Part shown: one piece after another, positions 15,561-24,835 of the stretch
Position numbering within the stretch: position 1 is the stretch's first letter
How the letters are laid out: each line of letters opens with the position of its first letter
NCBI GenBank assembly: GCA_017465825.1
Contig: JAFTVI010000006.1
Span: forward strand, 1 to 64,000
Direction: 5' to 3'
Length of the DNA: 64,000 nucleotides
Source of the DNA: Clostridia bacterium
GTDB lineage: Bacteria > Bacillota > Clostridia > Oscillospirales > Acutalibacteraceae
Made by a program: the position numbers and the translations under genes
Notes under the pieces: model-generated
The model's input: only the letters and a program-made list of their open reading frames with translations
What the model was told of the DNA's origin: nothing
Databases searched by the model: none

Positions 15561-18257
15561 TTATCCCAGTTTCTCAATACTTGATTTAAGAAGTGCGATT
15601 TTTTCCTGCAGCTTTGCGCCGTCCTCTTTCTGCTGTGCAACTACCTTTTCGGGTGCTTTTGCAAGGAAGCCGGGGTTATTGAGTTTATTCTCGATAAAGC
15701 CCAATTTCTTCTCGGCGTCTGCAAGCTCTTTTTCAAGACGTTTCTTCTCTGCGGCGAAGTCAACAAGCTCTGCAAGAGGAAGATAGATTGTTGCGTCCGC
15801 TGTAACAACGCTTACACTGCCCTCAATATCAAAGCTGTCATTCACCTCAACATCGGATGCTGATGCAAGGCGCTTGAAGAACTCTGTTCCCATTGAGAAT
15901 GTATCTTTATATGATGTAGCAACATAAACCTTTGCTTTCTTTGAGGGGGCAACATTCATCTCTGCGCGGCGGTTACGGATTGCCTTGATAGCGTTCATAA
16001 TACGCTCCATCTCTGCCTCGTCCTTGTCAAACACGAGTGCATCGGAGAATACGGGCCAATCTGAAATCATAATGCTCTCGCCTGCGTGAGGAAGTGTCTG
16101 CCATATTTCCTCTGTGATAAAGGGCATAAAGGGATGCAAGAGCTTTAATGTATTTGACATTACATATACAAGCACGCCCTTGCAGGTTGCCTTTGCCTCG
16201 GAATCTTCACCGTTAAGACGGATTTTGCAAAGCTCGATGTACCAGTCGCAGAGGATATCCCAGATGAAGTCGTAGAGTTTCTGAACTGCAAGACCCAATT
16301 CAAACTTATCAAGTGAGGATGTAACATCACTTACAAGAGTGTTGAACTTGGAAAGTACCCATTTATCCTCGATTGCGAGCTTTTCGGGTACGTAGGGTGC
16401 AGGCTCGTTTTCATCAAGGTTCATAAGCACAAATCTTGCCGCATTCCAGAGCTTATTTGCGAAGTTACGGCTTGCTTCAACCTTTTCATCGGAGAAACGC
16501 ATATCGTTTCCGGGGCTGTTGCCTGTTGCAAGAGTGAATCTCAATGCGTCTGCACCGTATTGGTCGATAATCTCAAGGGGATCAATACCGTTGCCGAGAG
16601 ATTTGGACATTTTTCTGCCCTGTGCATCACGTACAAGTCCGTGAATGAGAACTGTATCAAAAGGAACCTTGCCCGTATATTCGAGCGCAGAGAATATCAT
16701 ACGTGATACCCAGAAGCCGATGATATCATAGCCTGTTACGAGGGTATTTGTGGGATAATAATGCTTAAGATCAGCTGTTTCTTCGGGCCAGCCGAGAGTT
16801 GAGAAGGGCCACAATGCTGATGAGAACCAGGTGTCAAGTGTATCTTCATCCTGAACGAGATGCGTACTGCCGCACTTGGGACATACTGTTACATCTGTCT
16901 TTGAAACAACTGTTTCGCCGCAATCCTGACAGTACCAGGCGGGAATTCTGTGTCCCCACCAGAGCTGGCGGGAAATACACCAGTCGCGTGTGCCGTTCAT
17001 CCAGTTGAGATAGTTCTTTGTAAATCTTTCGGGAACGAACTTTGTTTCGCCCTTTTCAACAGCCTCAATTGCAGGCTTTGCAAGAGGAGCCATACGTACA
17101 AACCACTGCTTTGAAACCATAGGCTCAATTGTATTGTGACAACGGTAGCAAGTGCCGACTTCGTGCTTGCGTGGCTCAACCTCTTTAAGATAGCCGCCTG
17201 CTTTGAGGTCCTCGAGAATTGCTTTTCTTGCCTCAAGAGTTGTCATACCTGCATACTTGCCGCAGTCGAGAACCTCGGGCTCATTCTCCGTTGCTCTGCC
17301 GCTTGTGATAAGCTCGTCGGCGATTCTCTTATCCTCTGCGCCTGTCAAATGACCGTCATAAGTGAATGTGCGGACAATGGGAAGATTGTTTCTCTGACCT
17401 ACCTCAAAGTCGTTGGGGTCGTGAGCGGGAGTGATTTTAACAACACCCGTGCCCTTTGTCATATCTGCATGTTCGTCACATACAATGGGGATTTCCTTAT
17501 TAAGCAAAGGAAGGATAACGTGACAGCCGTGAAGATGCTTATATCTTTCGTCATCTGCATTGATAGCAACTGCAGTATCACCCAGCATTGTTTCGGGACG
17601 TGTGGTTGCAAGCTCGAGCTGTTCGCCTGTTTCTTTAACTGTATAAAGAAGATGCCAGAAGCTGCCGTCTTTCTCTTCGTACTCAACCTCAGCGTCGGAA
17701 ATTGACGTATTACAGCAGGGGCACCAGTTAACCATACGGTTACCTCTGTAAATCAGGTCCTTTTCATAAAGACGGACAAAAACCTCGTTAACAGCATTGT
17801 TACAGCCTTCGTCAAGAGTGAAACGCTCTCTGTCCCAGTCGCAGGAAGAACCCATTTTTTTGAGCTGTTCAACGATTCTGCCACCGTACTGTTCTTTCCA
17901 CTTCCAGGCTCTTTCAAGGAATTTTTCTCTGCCCAGATCCTCTTTGGTAAGACCTTCTTTTTTCATAGCCTCAACGATTTTTGCCTCTGTTGCGATTGAA
18001 GCGTGGTCTGTGCCGGGGAGCCAGAGTGTATCGTAGCCCTGCATTCTTCTGAAACGGATAAGAATATCCTGCAGAGTGTTATCAAGAGCGTGACCCATAT
18101 GGAGCTGACCGGTAATGTTGGGTGGGGGGATAACGATAGTGTATGTCTGTTTGCTTTCATCACGCTCAGCGTGGAAATATTTGCCGTCGAGCCAGGATTT
18201 ATAAATTCTGTCTTCAACGTTTTTAGGATTATACTGTTTTTCAAGTTCCTTACTCAT
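15561..18257 (-). CDS. valS: Valyl-tRNA synthetase
   Basis: This enzyme charges tRNA-Val. The class Ia motifs are PPPNITGQLHMGHAL (HIGH) near residue 43 and GRKMSKSLGNGIDP (KMSKS) near 525. A CP1 editing domain has TTRPETMLGDTAVAIN. Zn-type Cys pairs (CPCC, CQDC/CPKC) and the C-terminal coiled coil (AAEKKRLEKELADAEKKLGFI) typical of ValRS are present. The usual length of about 898 residues is reached from ATG 18257, which has GGAGG five bases upstream. Four extra upstream codons are ignored. It is controlled by the T-box leader at 18434-18680. Confidence 0.98.
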   Translation of the reverse strand: MSKELEKQYNPKNVEDRIYKSWLDGKYFHAERDESKQTYTIVIPPPNITGQLHMGHALDNTLQDILIRFRRMQGYDTLWLPGTDHASIATEAKIVEAMKKEGLTKEDLGREKFLERAWKWKEQYGGRIVEQLKKMGSSCDWDRERFTLDEGCNNAVNEVFVRLYEKDLIYRGNRMVNWCPCCNTSISDAEVEYEEKDGSFWHLLYTVKETGEQLELATTRPETMLGDTAVAINADDERYKHLHGCHVILPLLNKEIPIVCDEHADMTKGTGVVKITPAHDPNDFEVGQRNNLPIVRTFTYDGHLTGAEDKRIADELITSGRATENEPEVLDCGKYAGMTTLEARKAILEDLKAGGYLKEVEPRKHEVGTCYRCHNTIEPMVSKQWFVRMAPLAKPAIEAVEKGETKFVPERFTKNYLNWMNGTRDWCISRQLWWGHRIPAWYCQDCGETVVSKTDVTVCPKCGSTHLVQDEDTLDTWFSSALWPFSTLGWPEETADLKHYYPTNTLVTGYDIIGFWVSRMIFSALEYTGKVPFDTVLIHGLVRDAQGRKMSKSLGNGIDPLEIIDQYGADALRFTLATGNSPGNDMRFSDEKVEASRNFANKLWNAARFVLMNLDENEPAPYVPEKLAIEDKWVLSKFNTLVSDVTSSLDKFELGLAVQKLYDFIWDILCDWYIELCKIRLNGEDSEAKATCKGVLVYVMSNTLKLLHPFMPFITEEIWQTLPHAGESIMISDWPVFSDALVFDKDEAEMERIMNAIKAIRNRRAEMNVAPSKKAKVYVATSYKDTFSMGTEFFKRLASASDVEVNDSFDIEGSVSVVTADATIYLPLAELVDFAAEKKRLEKELADAEKKLGFIENKLNNPGFLAKAPEKVVAQQKEDGAKLQEKIALLKSSIEKLG

Positions 18258-18264
18258 ATTAACC

Positions 18265-18430
18265 TCCAATTAACAATTTACAATTTACAATGAAATTCAT
18301 TTGTAAAAATTCTCAATTCACAATGCCCAATGCTCAATTGTTGAAGGGCTTCGCCATTACCCATTATATAATGGTTCAAAAGGCAAAAGCCTTTTCCGCA
18401 AATTACGAATTGCGCATTACGTATTGCGAA
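18265..18430. repeat. Short-word repeat element between T-box and valS
   Basis: The region holds tandem ACAATTT/ACAATG words, a mirrored block of AATTCACAATGCCCAATGC type, a TATATA-centred ATGG/CCAT palindrome, an AAAGGC/GCCTTT hairpin, and AATTACG/CGAATT words. It is similar in style to 9191-9360 and lies inside the untranslated leader of valS. It may have inserted after the T-box evolved. Confidence 0.5.
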
Positions 18431-18433
18431 TTA

Positions 18434-18466
18434 ATAAAAAAAACTCCGTCCTGAAAAATCAGGACG
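18434..18466 (-). terminator. T-box terminator of valS
   Basis: On the minus strand CGTCCTGA, loop TTTT and TCAGGACG are followed by GGAGTTTTTTTT. It is the OFF state of the valS leader. Confidence 0.9.
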
Positions 18467-18680
18467 AAGATAATCTCCGTGGTACCACCTGAATTCGGTA
18501 AAATTACCGCACTCAAAACCTTTAACGCAGAAATACGCCGGAGTCTACTTGGACAAAACCGTTCTTTCCGGAGCTTATGGGCGACATTCGCAAAAATCAT
18601 CTCAAAGGCTCGCACCGACCGCCTTCTCTCTGAGAGAATCAAGAAGCTACTCTTCCCAATCACAGCAATTTATGATATTG
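18434..18680 (-). promoter_or_regulatory. T-box leader of valS
   Basis: The minus strand has the T-box core GGTGGTACCACGG (complement of 18478-18490) just before a terminator. Further upstream are the Stem I words GAAGAGTAG, CAGAGAGAAGG, GGTGCGAGCC and GCGAATGTCGCCCATAAGCTCC. The GTC in the last word is a fitting valine specifier, but register is not certain. Uncharged tRNA-Val would favour read-through into valS. Confidence 0.92.
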
Positions 18681-18685
18681 GATTC

Positions 18686-18714
18686 ATTTTAGCATAAGAA
18701 AAATCAATTGTCAA
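18686..18714 (-). promoter_or_regulatory. Promoter of the valS T-box transcript
   Basis: On the minus strand TTGACA (18709-18714), 17 bases and TAAAAT (18686-18691) place the transcript start near 18680, at the 5' end of the T-box. Confidence 0.82.
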
Positions 18715-18724
18715 CAGAAAATTA

Positions 18725-18753
18725 TTGATTAGCACGACAATATACGTTATAAT
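18725..18753 (+). promoter_or_regulatory. Promoter of the ComF-like gene
   Basis: TTGATT (18725-18730), 17 bases and TATAAT (18748-18753) lie about 30 bases before the start codon at 18783, divergent from the valS promoter. Confidence 0.75.
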
Positions 18754-18782
18754 AATACATATTTTTTATAGGCGGTGAGATA

Positions 18783-19508
18783 ATGCTCAAGGATGAATTA
18801 TTGCTTGAAATTGACAAATTCAGAGCTGAAATTTATCCCGACAGATGCTGTTTCTGCTTTACTCCAATTGATTATAAAACGGAAATTTGCCCGTCCTGCC
18901 GCAAAACAGTTAAGATAATTTCAGGTATCCGGTGTATGTCCTGCGGTATGAGCAAAAATGACTGCGACTGCAAAGGCAAATCCAACTTTTACAGCGGAAT
19001 TACTGCGCCTTACATATACGACGGTGTTGTACGTGACGGAATAATAAGGTGGAAATACCGTGAGAATATTCACGCACTCCCCTTCTTTGCAAAAGAAACC
19101 GCAAAATGCATACACGAAAGCTTTTCATCCGTAAAATTTGATGCAGTTACGTTTATTCCGCAGACAGCCGCAGAAGAAAAGGAAAAAGGCATAAATCAAA
19201 GTGAAATTCTTGCTCAAGAGGTGGGAAAATATTTAAAAATTCCCACCGTAAAGCTGATTGAAAAGATTTTTGAAACCTCACGCCAGCACAATTTGCCTAT
19301 GCATATGCGAAGCGGCAATGTATTCGGTGCGTTCGGATGCCCTGCTTATGAATCGGTTAAAGGAAAAACTATTCTTCTGATTGATGATATCAAAACCTCG
19401 GGCAACACGTTGAACGAATGTGCAAAGGTGCTTCAGCTCAATGATGCGTCAGAAGTATACTGTGCAGTTATTGCAATAGCAAGAAGTAACAAACGTAAAA
19501 AGAAATAA
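18783..19508 (+). CDS. ComF-family phosphoribosyltransferase-like protein
   Basis: This 241-residue protein has an N-terminal Zn-ribbon of Cys pairs (CCFC, CPSC, CMSCG, CDC) within the first 60 residues. A PRTase domain follows with the PRPP-binding signature ILLIDDIKTSGNTLNE near residue 200. This is the layout of ComF proteins, which act in DNA uptake in competent species and are widespread as uncharacterised genes elsewhere. The ribosome site GGCGGTGAG precedes the ATG. It ends one base before the convergent amidase gene, with no room for a separate terminator. Confidence 0.9.
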   Translation: MLKDELLLEIDKFRAEIYPDRCCFCFTPIDYKTEICPSCRKTVKIISGIRCMSCGMSKNDCDCKGKSNFYSGITAPYIYDGVVRDGIIRWKYRENIHALPFFAKETAKCIHESFSSVKFDAVTFIPQTAAEEKEKGINQSEILAQEVGKYLKIPTVKLIEKIFETSRQHNLPMHMRSGNVFGAFGCPAYESVKGKTILLIDDIKTSGNTLNECAKVLQLNDASEVYCAVIAIARSNKRKKK

Positions 19509-19509
19509 G

Positions 19510-19992
19510 CTACCACGCTCTTACGCCGTCTATATGGATATAACGTATTGTTTCATAAACGTATGAATCAAGCCGTCTGTTCAGTGAATCGTATGTATGA
19601 GCTGATATGCGAATGTGCGGAGCTGTCTGTGTCACGACAAGGGAATGATAAAAGCTGCCGTCATTCCTGCCAAGCTGAATTATATCTCCTGTCCGGATTT
19701 CATTTTCAGCAACCGTATGAGCAAAAGGTCCTGCGCCTTTATTGTTTACAAGAAACTTATACAGATACTCAACACCTGTCCACGCGGCGCTGCGGTCATT
19801 GACTGAACGGTAATACCAGCCTGTATCGGGAGTGAAATTCATAATTTTTGCGCCTGCATATATACATTGCGATGCAAAATTAGTGCAGTCACCGCCGATT
19901 GAGTCAAAATTATAATATTCATCATTTCTTGACAATGCCCACTTTTTTGCATACTCTGCGGCGGCGTATCGGTTATATATAATCTCTCTCAT
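19510..19992 (-). CDS. Amidase-domain protein (Amidase_6-like)
   Basis: This 160-residue protein starts at ATG 19992 (MREIIYNRYAAAEYAKKWAL). A longer open frame runs into the neighbouring gene and lacks family similarity. It contains GGDCTNFASQCIYAGG-like sequence with a likely nucleophile Cys near residue 35, a His in TQTAPHIRISAHTYD, and a closing IRYIHIDG strand. This fits the putative amidase domain (PF12671-type), related to NlpC/P60-like enzymes. No signal peptide is visible, so a cytoplasmic role or exit by another route is possible. A terminator of the upstream gene lies just before it. Confidence 0.8.
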   Translation of the reverse strand: MREIIYNRYAAAEYAKKWALSRNDEYYNFDSIGGDCTNFASQCIYAGAKIMNFTPDTGWYYRSVNDRSAAWTGVEYLYKFLVNNKGAGPFAHTVAENEIRTGDIIQLGRNDGSFYHSLVVTQTAPHIRISAHTYDSLNRRLDSYVYETIRYIHIDGVRAW

Positions 19993-20018
19993 AAAATAAT
20001 CACCCGTATATAATATGT

Positions 20019-20045
20019 AAAACGCACCCTGATTATCAGAGTGCG
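20019..20045 (-). terminator. Terminator after the GH106-like gene
   Basis: On the minus strand CGCACTCTGA pairs with TCAGGGTGCG around TAA, followed by TTTTAC. It separates the glycosidase operon from the amidase gene. Confidence 0.78.
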
Positions 20046-20054
20046 TTATTTTAA

Positions 20055-23000
20055 TTATACCTTGATTTCGGGTTTTGAGATTATGCCTACAGTTTTGAGT
20101 CTGTACTCGTATGTCCACTGTTCCCATCTTGTTCGCCAGGCGTCGGGGCCGTGCCACGAACGGCGATCATCCGCACAGTGAACAGCACCGAAAGAATTGA
20201 ATCTGTGGGTGTACAGTTTGATATCCACTTTATGACTTTCCTTTGAAAGTCCTTTAACAAGAAGCGTATTGGGAGAATATACGATATTGCCCTTGTCCTC
20301 GCCGTCAATATAAACCTTGACGAGTGCGCCTCTGTACTGGGGAATCATTATCTGCATCTCACCGTTCGGAGCTTCAACATCGCCGATATGATATGTGATA
20401 TTACCGCCGTAGAAAGGAAGTCCCTGATTTACGATATCACCGAAAACAATCCTGTCTGCCTTAGCTGTGATAACGGACTGACAGCCGGCTGTTCTTACGC
20501 CGAAGTCACCCAGCAAATAGCACCATTCGGTGTTAGTATGATTGCCGAGCGGCAATTTAACAGTAATGACATTTGCTCCCTTTCTGATTGCGGGAAGTGC
20601 AACTGTTTTAATTGATTTATCAACATACCAGCCTGTAACGGTATTATCAACCGCTTCGCCGTTGAGAGTGATTTCTGCTGTTTCGGCATCTTCAAGGGCA
20701 AGCGATGTGCCGTCAACATCAATTTCCGACTCAATTGTAAATTTAAGAGTGATTGAATGTTCGGGAATTTCGGGCGGAATAACCCAGGGCTGTGCAACGG
20801 AGCCGCCGCGTTCGGGCAGACCGACAATCTCTCTTGCAATGTTATCTGCGCGGAGAATTTCTTCTTTCGGAAGATACTCGCCGTCATCAGCCTTGAATTC
20901 GCACATATCAAGAAGCACGACATTCTGCTCGTCAAGAGTGTAAGAAACACTGCTATTGAAATCGACTTTATTTTCAGGCTCTTCATCACAGCCACAGGCA
21001 ACACATTCATTTTTGCCGTCCTCGATTTTAAGAAGAAGACTGTCGTAATCAAACATTTTCTTTTTGACTATTGTGCTTCCGCCTGCATAATCCACATCAG
21101 CAGGATAAGTTTCGCCTGTTATCGTATCGTAAACCGTAACCTTATTTTCGCCTTTGAGTGTAATTCTTAAATTCTTACTCTGGAATATATCTTTATTATA
21201 AGGCTCGCAGGTATGAGCAATAAACAGCCATTTGCAGTCGTTATCCTGACGCATCTGATACATATATCCGTCAGTAAGACTGCCGTTAGCAAAACGGAGA
21301 GTTACCGTTCTGTTATCCTCAAGTGCAGTAAGAAGTCTTGCTCTGTCAAAGGTTATAACGGTGCTGTCATTATAGAGCTTTCTGCCCCTATCGGACGGAA
21401 TTGCATTTTCGTAAGCAGGAGCATCACCCATAAAGATAAGCTTGCCGCCGTCTTTGCGGAACTGTTCAAGTCTTTCAAGAGTGGATGAACGGAGAGTTTC
21501 GCAGTCGGGAACGACAATTGCATCGTACTCCATAACGCCGACCTTAAGCGGATTTGAGCCCTTTTCACACTGAATGGGCAGAAGTGATTCGCTTATGAAG
21601 TTAAAGTCGATACTGCCGTTAAGAAGCCAGTCAGTCACATTGCTGAATTTTTCATCCATAGTTTCACGGATAAGATTGGATTTATCGTTTGGTCCCCAAT
21701 GAAGCCAATAGCTCTCAACAGGATGAATAACGCCGACCTTTACAACAGGCTTACCTCTTGTCATAGCGGTGTTGACTCTTGCAAAATGGTTCTCTATGTA
21801 TGAATATTCACCGTACCAGGGCGACTGATAATGTATTGATGCGGGATAGTCACGCTTTGCCTCGCCTGCCATTGAAACCCAGGAAAGGTGCGGAACTCTG
21901 ACCGTTACGCCGAGAGCCGCCTGCCAGTCGCCGTGAAGCTTATGACCTCTGAAATCGAAATCCCAGCCCGTTACGCCGTAAAGCTCGGAAAGAACACCTT
22001 CGCAGCCGAACTGATGACAGGCTGACTGTGCCTGTTTTGCGGTTGTAAATTCGTGGCTGTTGCAGAGCATATCAATACCGGGCAGGTCAAAGCCTCTGTA
22101 GGAGCGCATAGCTTCGCCGAGAGCCGCTGTCTGACTTCTCAGAGACGGTTCTTCCATCATATGACCTGTGAGCGCAAGTCCGTTCTCTCTGCACCAGTTG
22201 CCGCAGGTATCTGCAAAAGCTTCGGCGAAACGCTCTGCAATATGGTCGTGATAATGATAACGGTGAACGCTGACCTTACCGTCGGGAAGATCCCAGAAAA
22301 GCTCGGGAATATGCTCTAAAATATCGTCACCGTACATAGCCTTGTATGTTTCGGGGATATCGTCTGTCCAAGGAAGTGTTACATCATCGGTATCGGTGGA
22401 ATTTTTGAACGTCTGTTTGTGTGAGAACTGAGGCTCATCGGTAAAAATTGCAGGCACAGCATCACCGAAATCATCACTGACGACCTCTTTATAACGCTCG
22501 TGAGTAACTTCAATAAACTTTTCGATTGCCTTTTTGTTGAGAGTGTCTGCATATGCCTGATTGTTGTACCAGCTCGAATCGGAATTAATCTCCATATAGG
22601 CATACCACTTATTGCCCTCGGCAACGGTATCTTTGCCGATTTTTTTGTATGATTTGAGATATCCGTTTTCATCGAGCACAACGTCATACACGGCAAGAAG
22701 AGTGCCTTCGCCGTTTCTGCCGCCGTGTGATGCTGAATCACCGTCTACTTTTATTTCATTGCTTTCCTCATAGGATTTATTTGTAAAAAGCAGATATCTT
22801 GCCCTGTATTCGGGATTTTTTGTAACGTAGCCGCCTGCCGCACCTGAGGGCCATCTGTCCTCATCGTAAAGCCAGGCAAGCATATTTTCTTTTTTGGCTT
22901 TTTCTACGCAGCATTTTACAATATCCATGTACTCATCGGACAGGTATTCCGTTGCCATACCTGTTCTTACGTGCATATGGAAGCCGCCAAGTCCCATTTC

Positions 23001-23144
23001 CTTGAAAACGTCGATCTGTCGGCAAAGCTCGTCTTTTTCGAGCTTGCAGTTCCACGCCCAGAAAGGTGTACCTCTGTATTCACTTGTGGGATTTCTGAAA
23101 AGCTCCTTTGCAAGAACTTTTTCACTGTTCTTTTTGTAAAGCAT
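20055..23144 (-). CDS. GH106-like glycoside hydrolase (alpha-L-rhamnosidase type)
   Basis: This 1029-residue protein has a TIM-barrel N-terminal half with the recognisable opening NPTSEYRGTPFWAWN, MGLGGFHMHVRTG and AWLYDEDRWPSGAAGG. These are shared with GH106/PF17132 proteins. Acidic residues in DEDRWPSG and TDEPQFSH are catalytic candidates. C-terminal beta-sandwich parts follow (near 800-1000). No signal peptide is seen, so it likely acts on imported oligosaccharides. It is translated from ATG 23144 with GGAGA upstream, 14 bases after the oxidoreductase gene. Substrate specificity is inferred from family only. Confidence 0.78.
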   Translation of the reverse strand: MLYKKNSEKVLAKELFRNPTSEYRGTPFWAWNCKLEKDELCRQIDVFKEMGLGGFHMHVRTGMATEYLSDEYMDIVKCCVEKAKKENMLAWLYDEDRWPSGAAGGYVTKNPEYRARYLLFTNKSYEESNEIKVDGDSASHGGRNGEGTLLAVYDVVLDENGYLKSYKKIGKDTVAEGNKWYAYMEINSDSSWYNNQAYADTLNKKAIEKFIEVTHERYKEVVSDDFGDAVPAIFTDEPQFSHKQTFKNSTDTDDVTLPWTDDIPETYKAMYGDDILEHIPELFWDLPDGKVSVHRYHYHDHIAERFAEAFADTCGNWCRENGLALTGHMMEEPSLRSQTAALGEAMRSYRGFDLPGIDMLCNSHEFTTAKQAQSACHQFGCEGVLSELYGVTGWDFDFRGHKLHGDWQAALGVTVRVPHLSWVSMAGEAKRDYPASIHYQSPWYGEYSYIENHFARVNTAMTRGKPVVKVGVIHPVESYWLHWGPNDKSNLIRETMDEKFSNVTDWLLNGSIDFNFISESLLPIQCEKGSNPLKVGVMEYDAIVVPDCETLRSSTLERLEQFRKDGGKLIFMGDAPAYENAIPSDRGRKLYNDSTVITFDRARLLTALEDNRTVTLRFANGSLTDGYMYQMRQDNDCKWLFIAHTCEPYNKDIFQSKNLRITLKGENKVTVYDTITGETYPADVDYAGGSTIVKKKMFDYDSLLLKIEDGKNECVACGCDEEPENKVDFNSSVSYTLDEQNVVLLDMCEFKADDGEYLPKEEILRADNIAREIVGLPERGGSVAQPWVIPPEIPEHSITLKFTIESEIDVDGTSLALEDAETAEITLNGEAVDNTVTGWYVDKSIKTVALPAIRKGANVITVKLPLGNHTNTEWCYLLGDFGVRTAGCQSVITAKADRIVFGDIVNQGLPFYGGNITYHIGDVEAPNGEMQIMIPQYRGALVKVYIDGEDKGNIVYSPNTLLVKGLSKESHKVDIKLYTHRFNSFGAVHCADDRRSWHGPDAWRTRWEQWTYEYRLKTVGIISKPEIKV

Positions 23145-23158
23145 AAACGAATTCTCCT

Positions 23159-24130
23159 TTAAAATCCGAATTTATTTTCTTTTCTGATATTTTCCATAAT
23201 ATTGCAGACATCCAATGAGATTTTTCTGCAATAATCAAGGTACGATGTGTTTTCACCTTTTGTAAAGTTCACAAAGGCTTCGATTTCCTTTGACATAACA
23301 AGATTTTCGTCAACCGTGGGATAAAGCTCAGTAACCGTGCCGTCGTTATAATATCTGTTTACACCTGTAAGCTTTGACACGGATTTTACAGTAACTGCGC
23401 CCTCTTCTCCCAGAATTTTGCTCGGAACAAAGCCGTTTGCAACCTTTGAATATGTAACGGTTACTGTTTTATCGGGATAAACAAAAATCAGCGTACCCGA
23501 ATAATCCGCCCCCGAAGCGAGAAAATCGGAATGAGATATGACTTTTTCGGGATTGCCGAACAGTTCGAGAGCAAAATACACGCAATATACTCCAAGATCC
23601 ATCAGTGCGCCCGTGCACAGTTCGGGATTGAATATATTGGGATTCTCTCCTCTTTTGTAAGCGGGATATTTTGATGAAAGCTGTGAGAAATCAATATGTG
23701 CGGTCCTGATATCTCCGAGTTTTTTAATTTCCTCACGGATTATTGCAAGTCCGTCGGAATGCATTGATTTCATAGCCTCAAGAAACACTATATTTTTACT
23801 GTCGGCAAGTGCATATAGCTCTGCAAGCTGAGCAGATGTGACAACTGCAGGCTTTTCGCAAAGCACGTGTTTGCCCGATTCAAGACACTTTTTTGCCTGC
23901 TCAAAATGAGCGTAATTCGGGCTTGCTATGTATACTGCGTCAATGTCCTTATTGCAAAGCATTTCATCAAGTGAACTGTAATACAGCTCCACATTATGCT
24001 CAGATGCAAACTTCTGAGCGTTGACAATGTCTCTTGAATATACAGCGTAAATTTCCGCATCGGGAACATACTCAGCTGATTTTATAAAGCTGTCGGTAAT
24101 CCAGGAAGTACCTACGGTTGCAATTTTCAT
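23159..24130 (-). CDS. Gfo/Idh/MocA-family oxidoreductase
   Basis: This is an NAD(P)-dependent sugar or polyol dehydrogenase-like enzyme. The Rossmann start is KIATVGTSWITDSF, slightly altered from GxGxxG. SPNYAHFEQAKKCLESGKHVLCEKP carries the family EKP catalytic Lys near residue 95. The start is ATG 24130, because GAGGAAG lies just before it. Fifteen more upstream codons are not supported. It forms a two-gene operon with the GH106-like glycosidase, which suggests processing of the released sugar or of a glycoside before cleavage. Confidence 0.88.
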   Translation of the reverse strand: MKIATVGTSWITDSFIKSAEYVPDAEIYAVYSRDIVNAQKFASEHNVELYYSSLDEMLCNKDIDAVYIASPNYAHFEQAKKCLESGKHVLCEKPAVVTSAQLAELYALADSKNIVFLEAMKSMHSDGLAIIREEIKKLGDIRTAHIDFSQLSSKYPAYKRGENPNIFNPELCTGALMDLGVYCVYFALELFGNPEKVISHSDFLASGADYSGTLIFVYPDKTVTVTYSKVANGFVPSKILGEEGAVTVKSVSKLTGVNRYYNDGTVTELYPTVDENLVMSKEIEAFVNFTKGENTSYLDYCRKISLDVCNIMENIRKENKFGF

Positions 24131-24221
24131 TTTCTTCCTCTTTTCATTTGGTTGTTCAGTCAAACTATAACACATTACGCTGAAATTTAAAATACTTTTT
24201 TAATAAAAAGTAAAAAAAGAG

Positions 24222-24250
24222 TAGACATTTACTGTTATTTTTTGTATACT
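24222..24250 (+). promoter_or_regulatory. Promoter of the acetyltransferase/membrane-protein/HAD set
   Basis: TAGACA (24222-24227), 17 bases and TATACT (24245-24250) lie about 25 bases before the start at 24276. Confidence 0.6.
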
Positions 24251-24275
24251 TTATGTTGAAATGATGTGATATAAA

Positions 24276-24827
24276 ATGAACGTAAGACCTTACAAAAGCA
24301 CAGACAGAGCGGATTTTATCAACATATGCCTTAAAACAGCCGGTGAAATCAATTATAAAAAGAATGAAGATAAGTTCATCACCGCACTTTACTGTGAATA
24401 TTACATTGAAAACGAACCTGAAAACTGTTTTGCACTCACAGACGATGAAGATAATGCGGTGGGATATATAATCTGCAGTATCAATTACGGTCATTACAGA
24501 AAAAACATAAATAAGCAACTTAAATATATACATTCATTGGGAATCAGACATTATCTGTTTGCGCTGGGTGAGGTTATCGGTCACGGATTATACAAAAAGA
24601 AATTCCCTGCACATCTGCACATTGATATTCTGCCCGATTATCAGCACTCGGGCGGCGGCACAATGCTTATGAACGAGTTGAAAAAGCATCTTAAATCAAA
24701 CGGGATAAATTCAGTACATCTTATGGTCAATTCCGGAAACAAAAACGCCGTAAAATTTTATAAAAAGAACGGTTTTTGCATACATTCCGATTTTAAAAAA
24801 TTTTATGTTATGGCTTGTGATTTTTGA
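24276..24827 (+). CDS. GNAT-family N-acetyltransferase
   Basis: This 183-residue acyl-CoA-dependent acetyltransferase opens NVRPYKSTDRADFINICL. It contains HIDILPDYQHSGGGTMLMNEL, the acetyl-CoA pyrophosphate-binding loop of motif A, near residue 120. VNSGNKNAVKFYKKNGF follows near 150. Substrate unknown. The next gene starts nine bases after its stop, so they are probably one transcript. Confidence 0.9.
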   Translation: MNVRPYKSTDRADFINICLKTAGEINYKKNEDKFITALYCEYYIENEPENCFALTDDEDNAVGYIICSINYGHYRKNINKQLKYIHSLGIRHYLFALGEVIGHGLYKKKFPAHLHIDILPDYQHSGGGTMLMNELKKHLKSNGINSVHLMVNSGNKNAVKFYKKNGFCIHSDFKKFYVMACDF

Positions 24828-24835
24828 GGTGTAAT

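Noticed and set aside
17136-17705. 189-codon open frame on the plus strand within valS
   Set aside because: It is fully antisense to a conserved valyl-tRNA synthetase domain with no start signals. The composition reflects the opposite strand.
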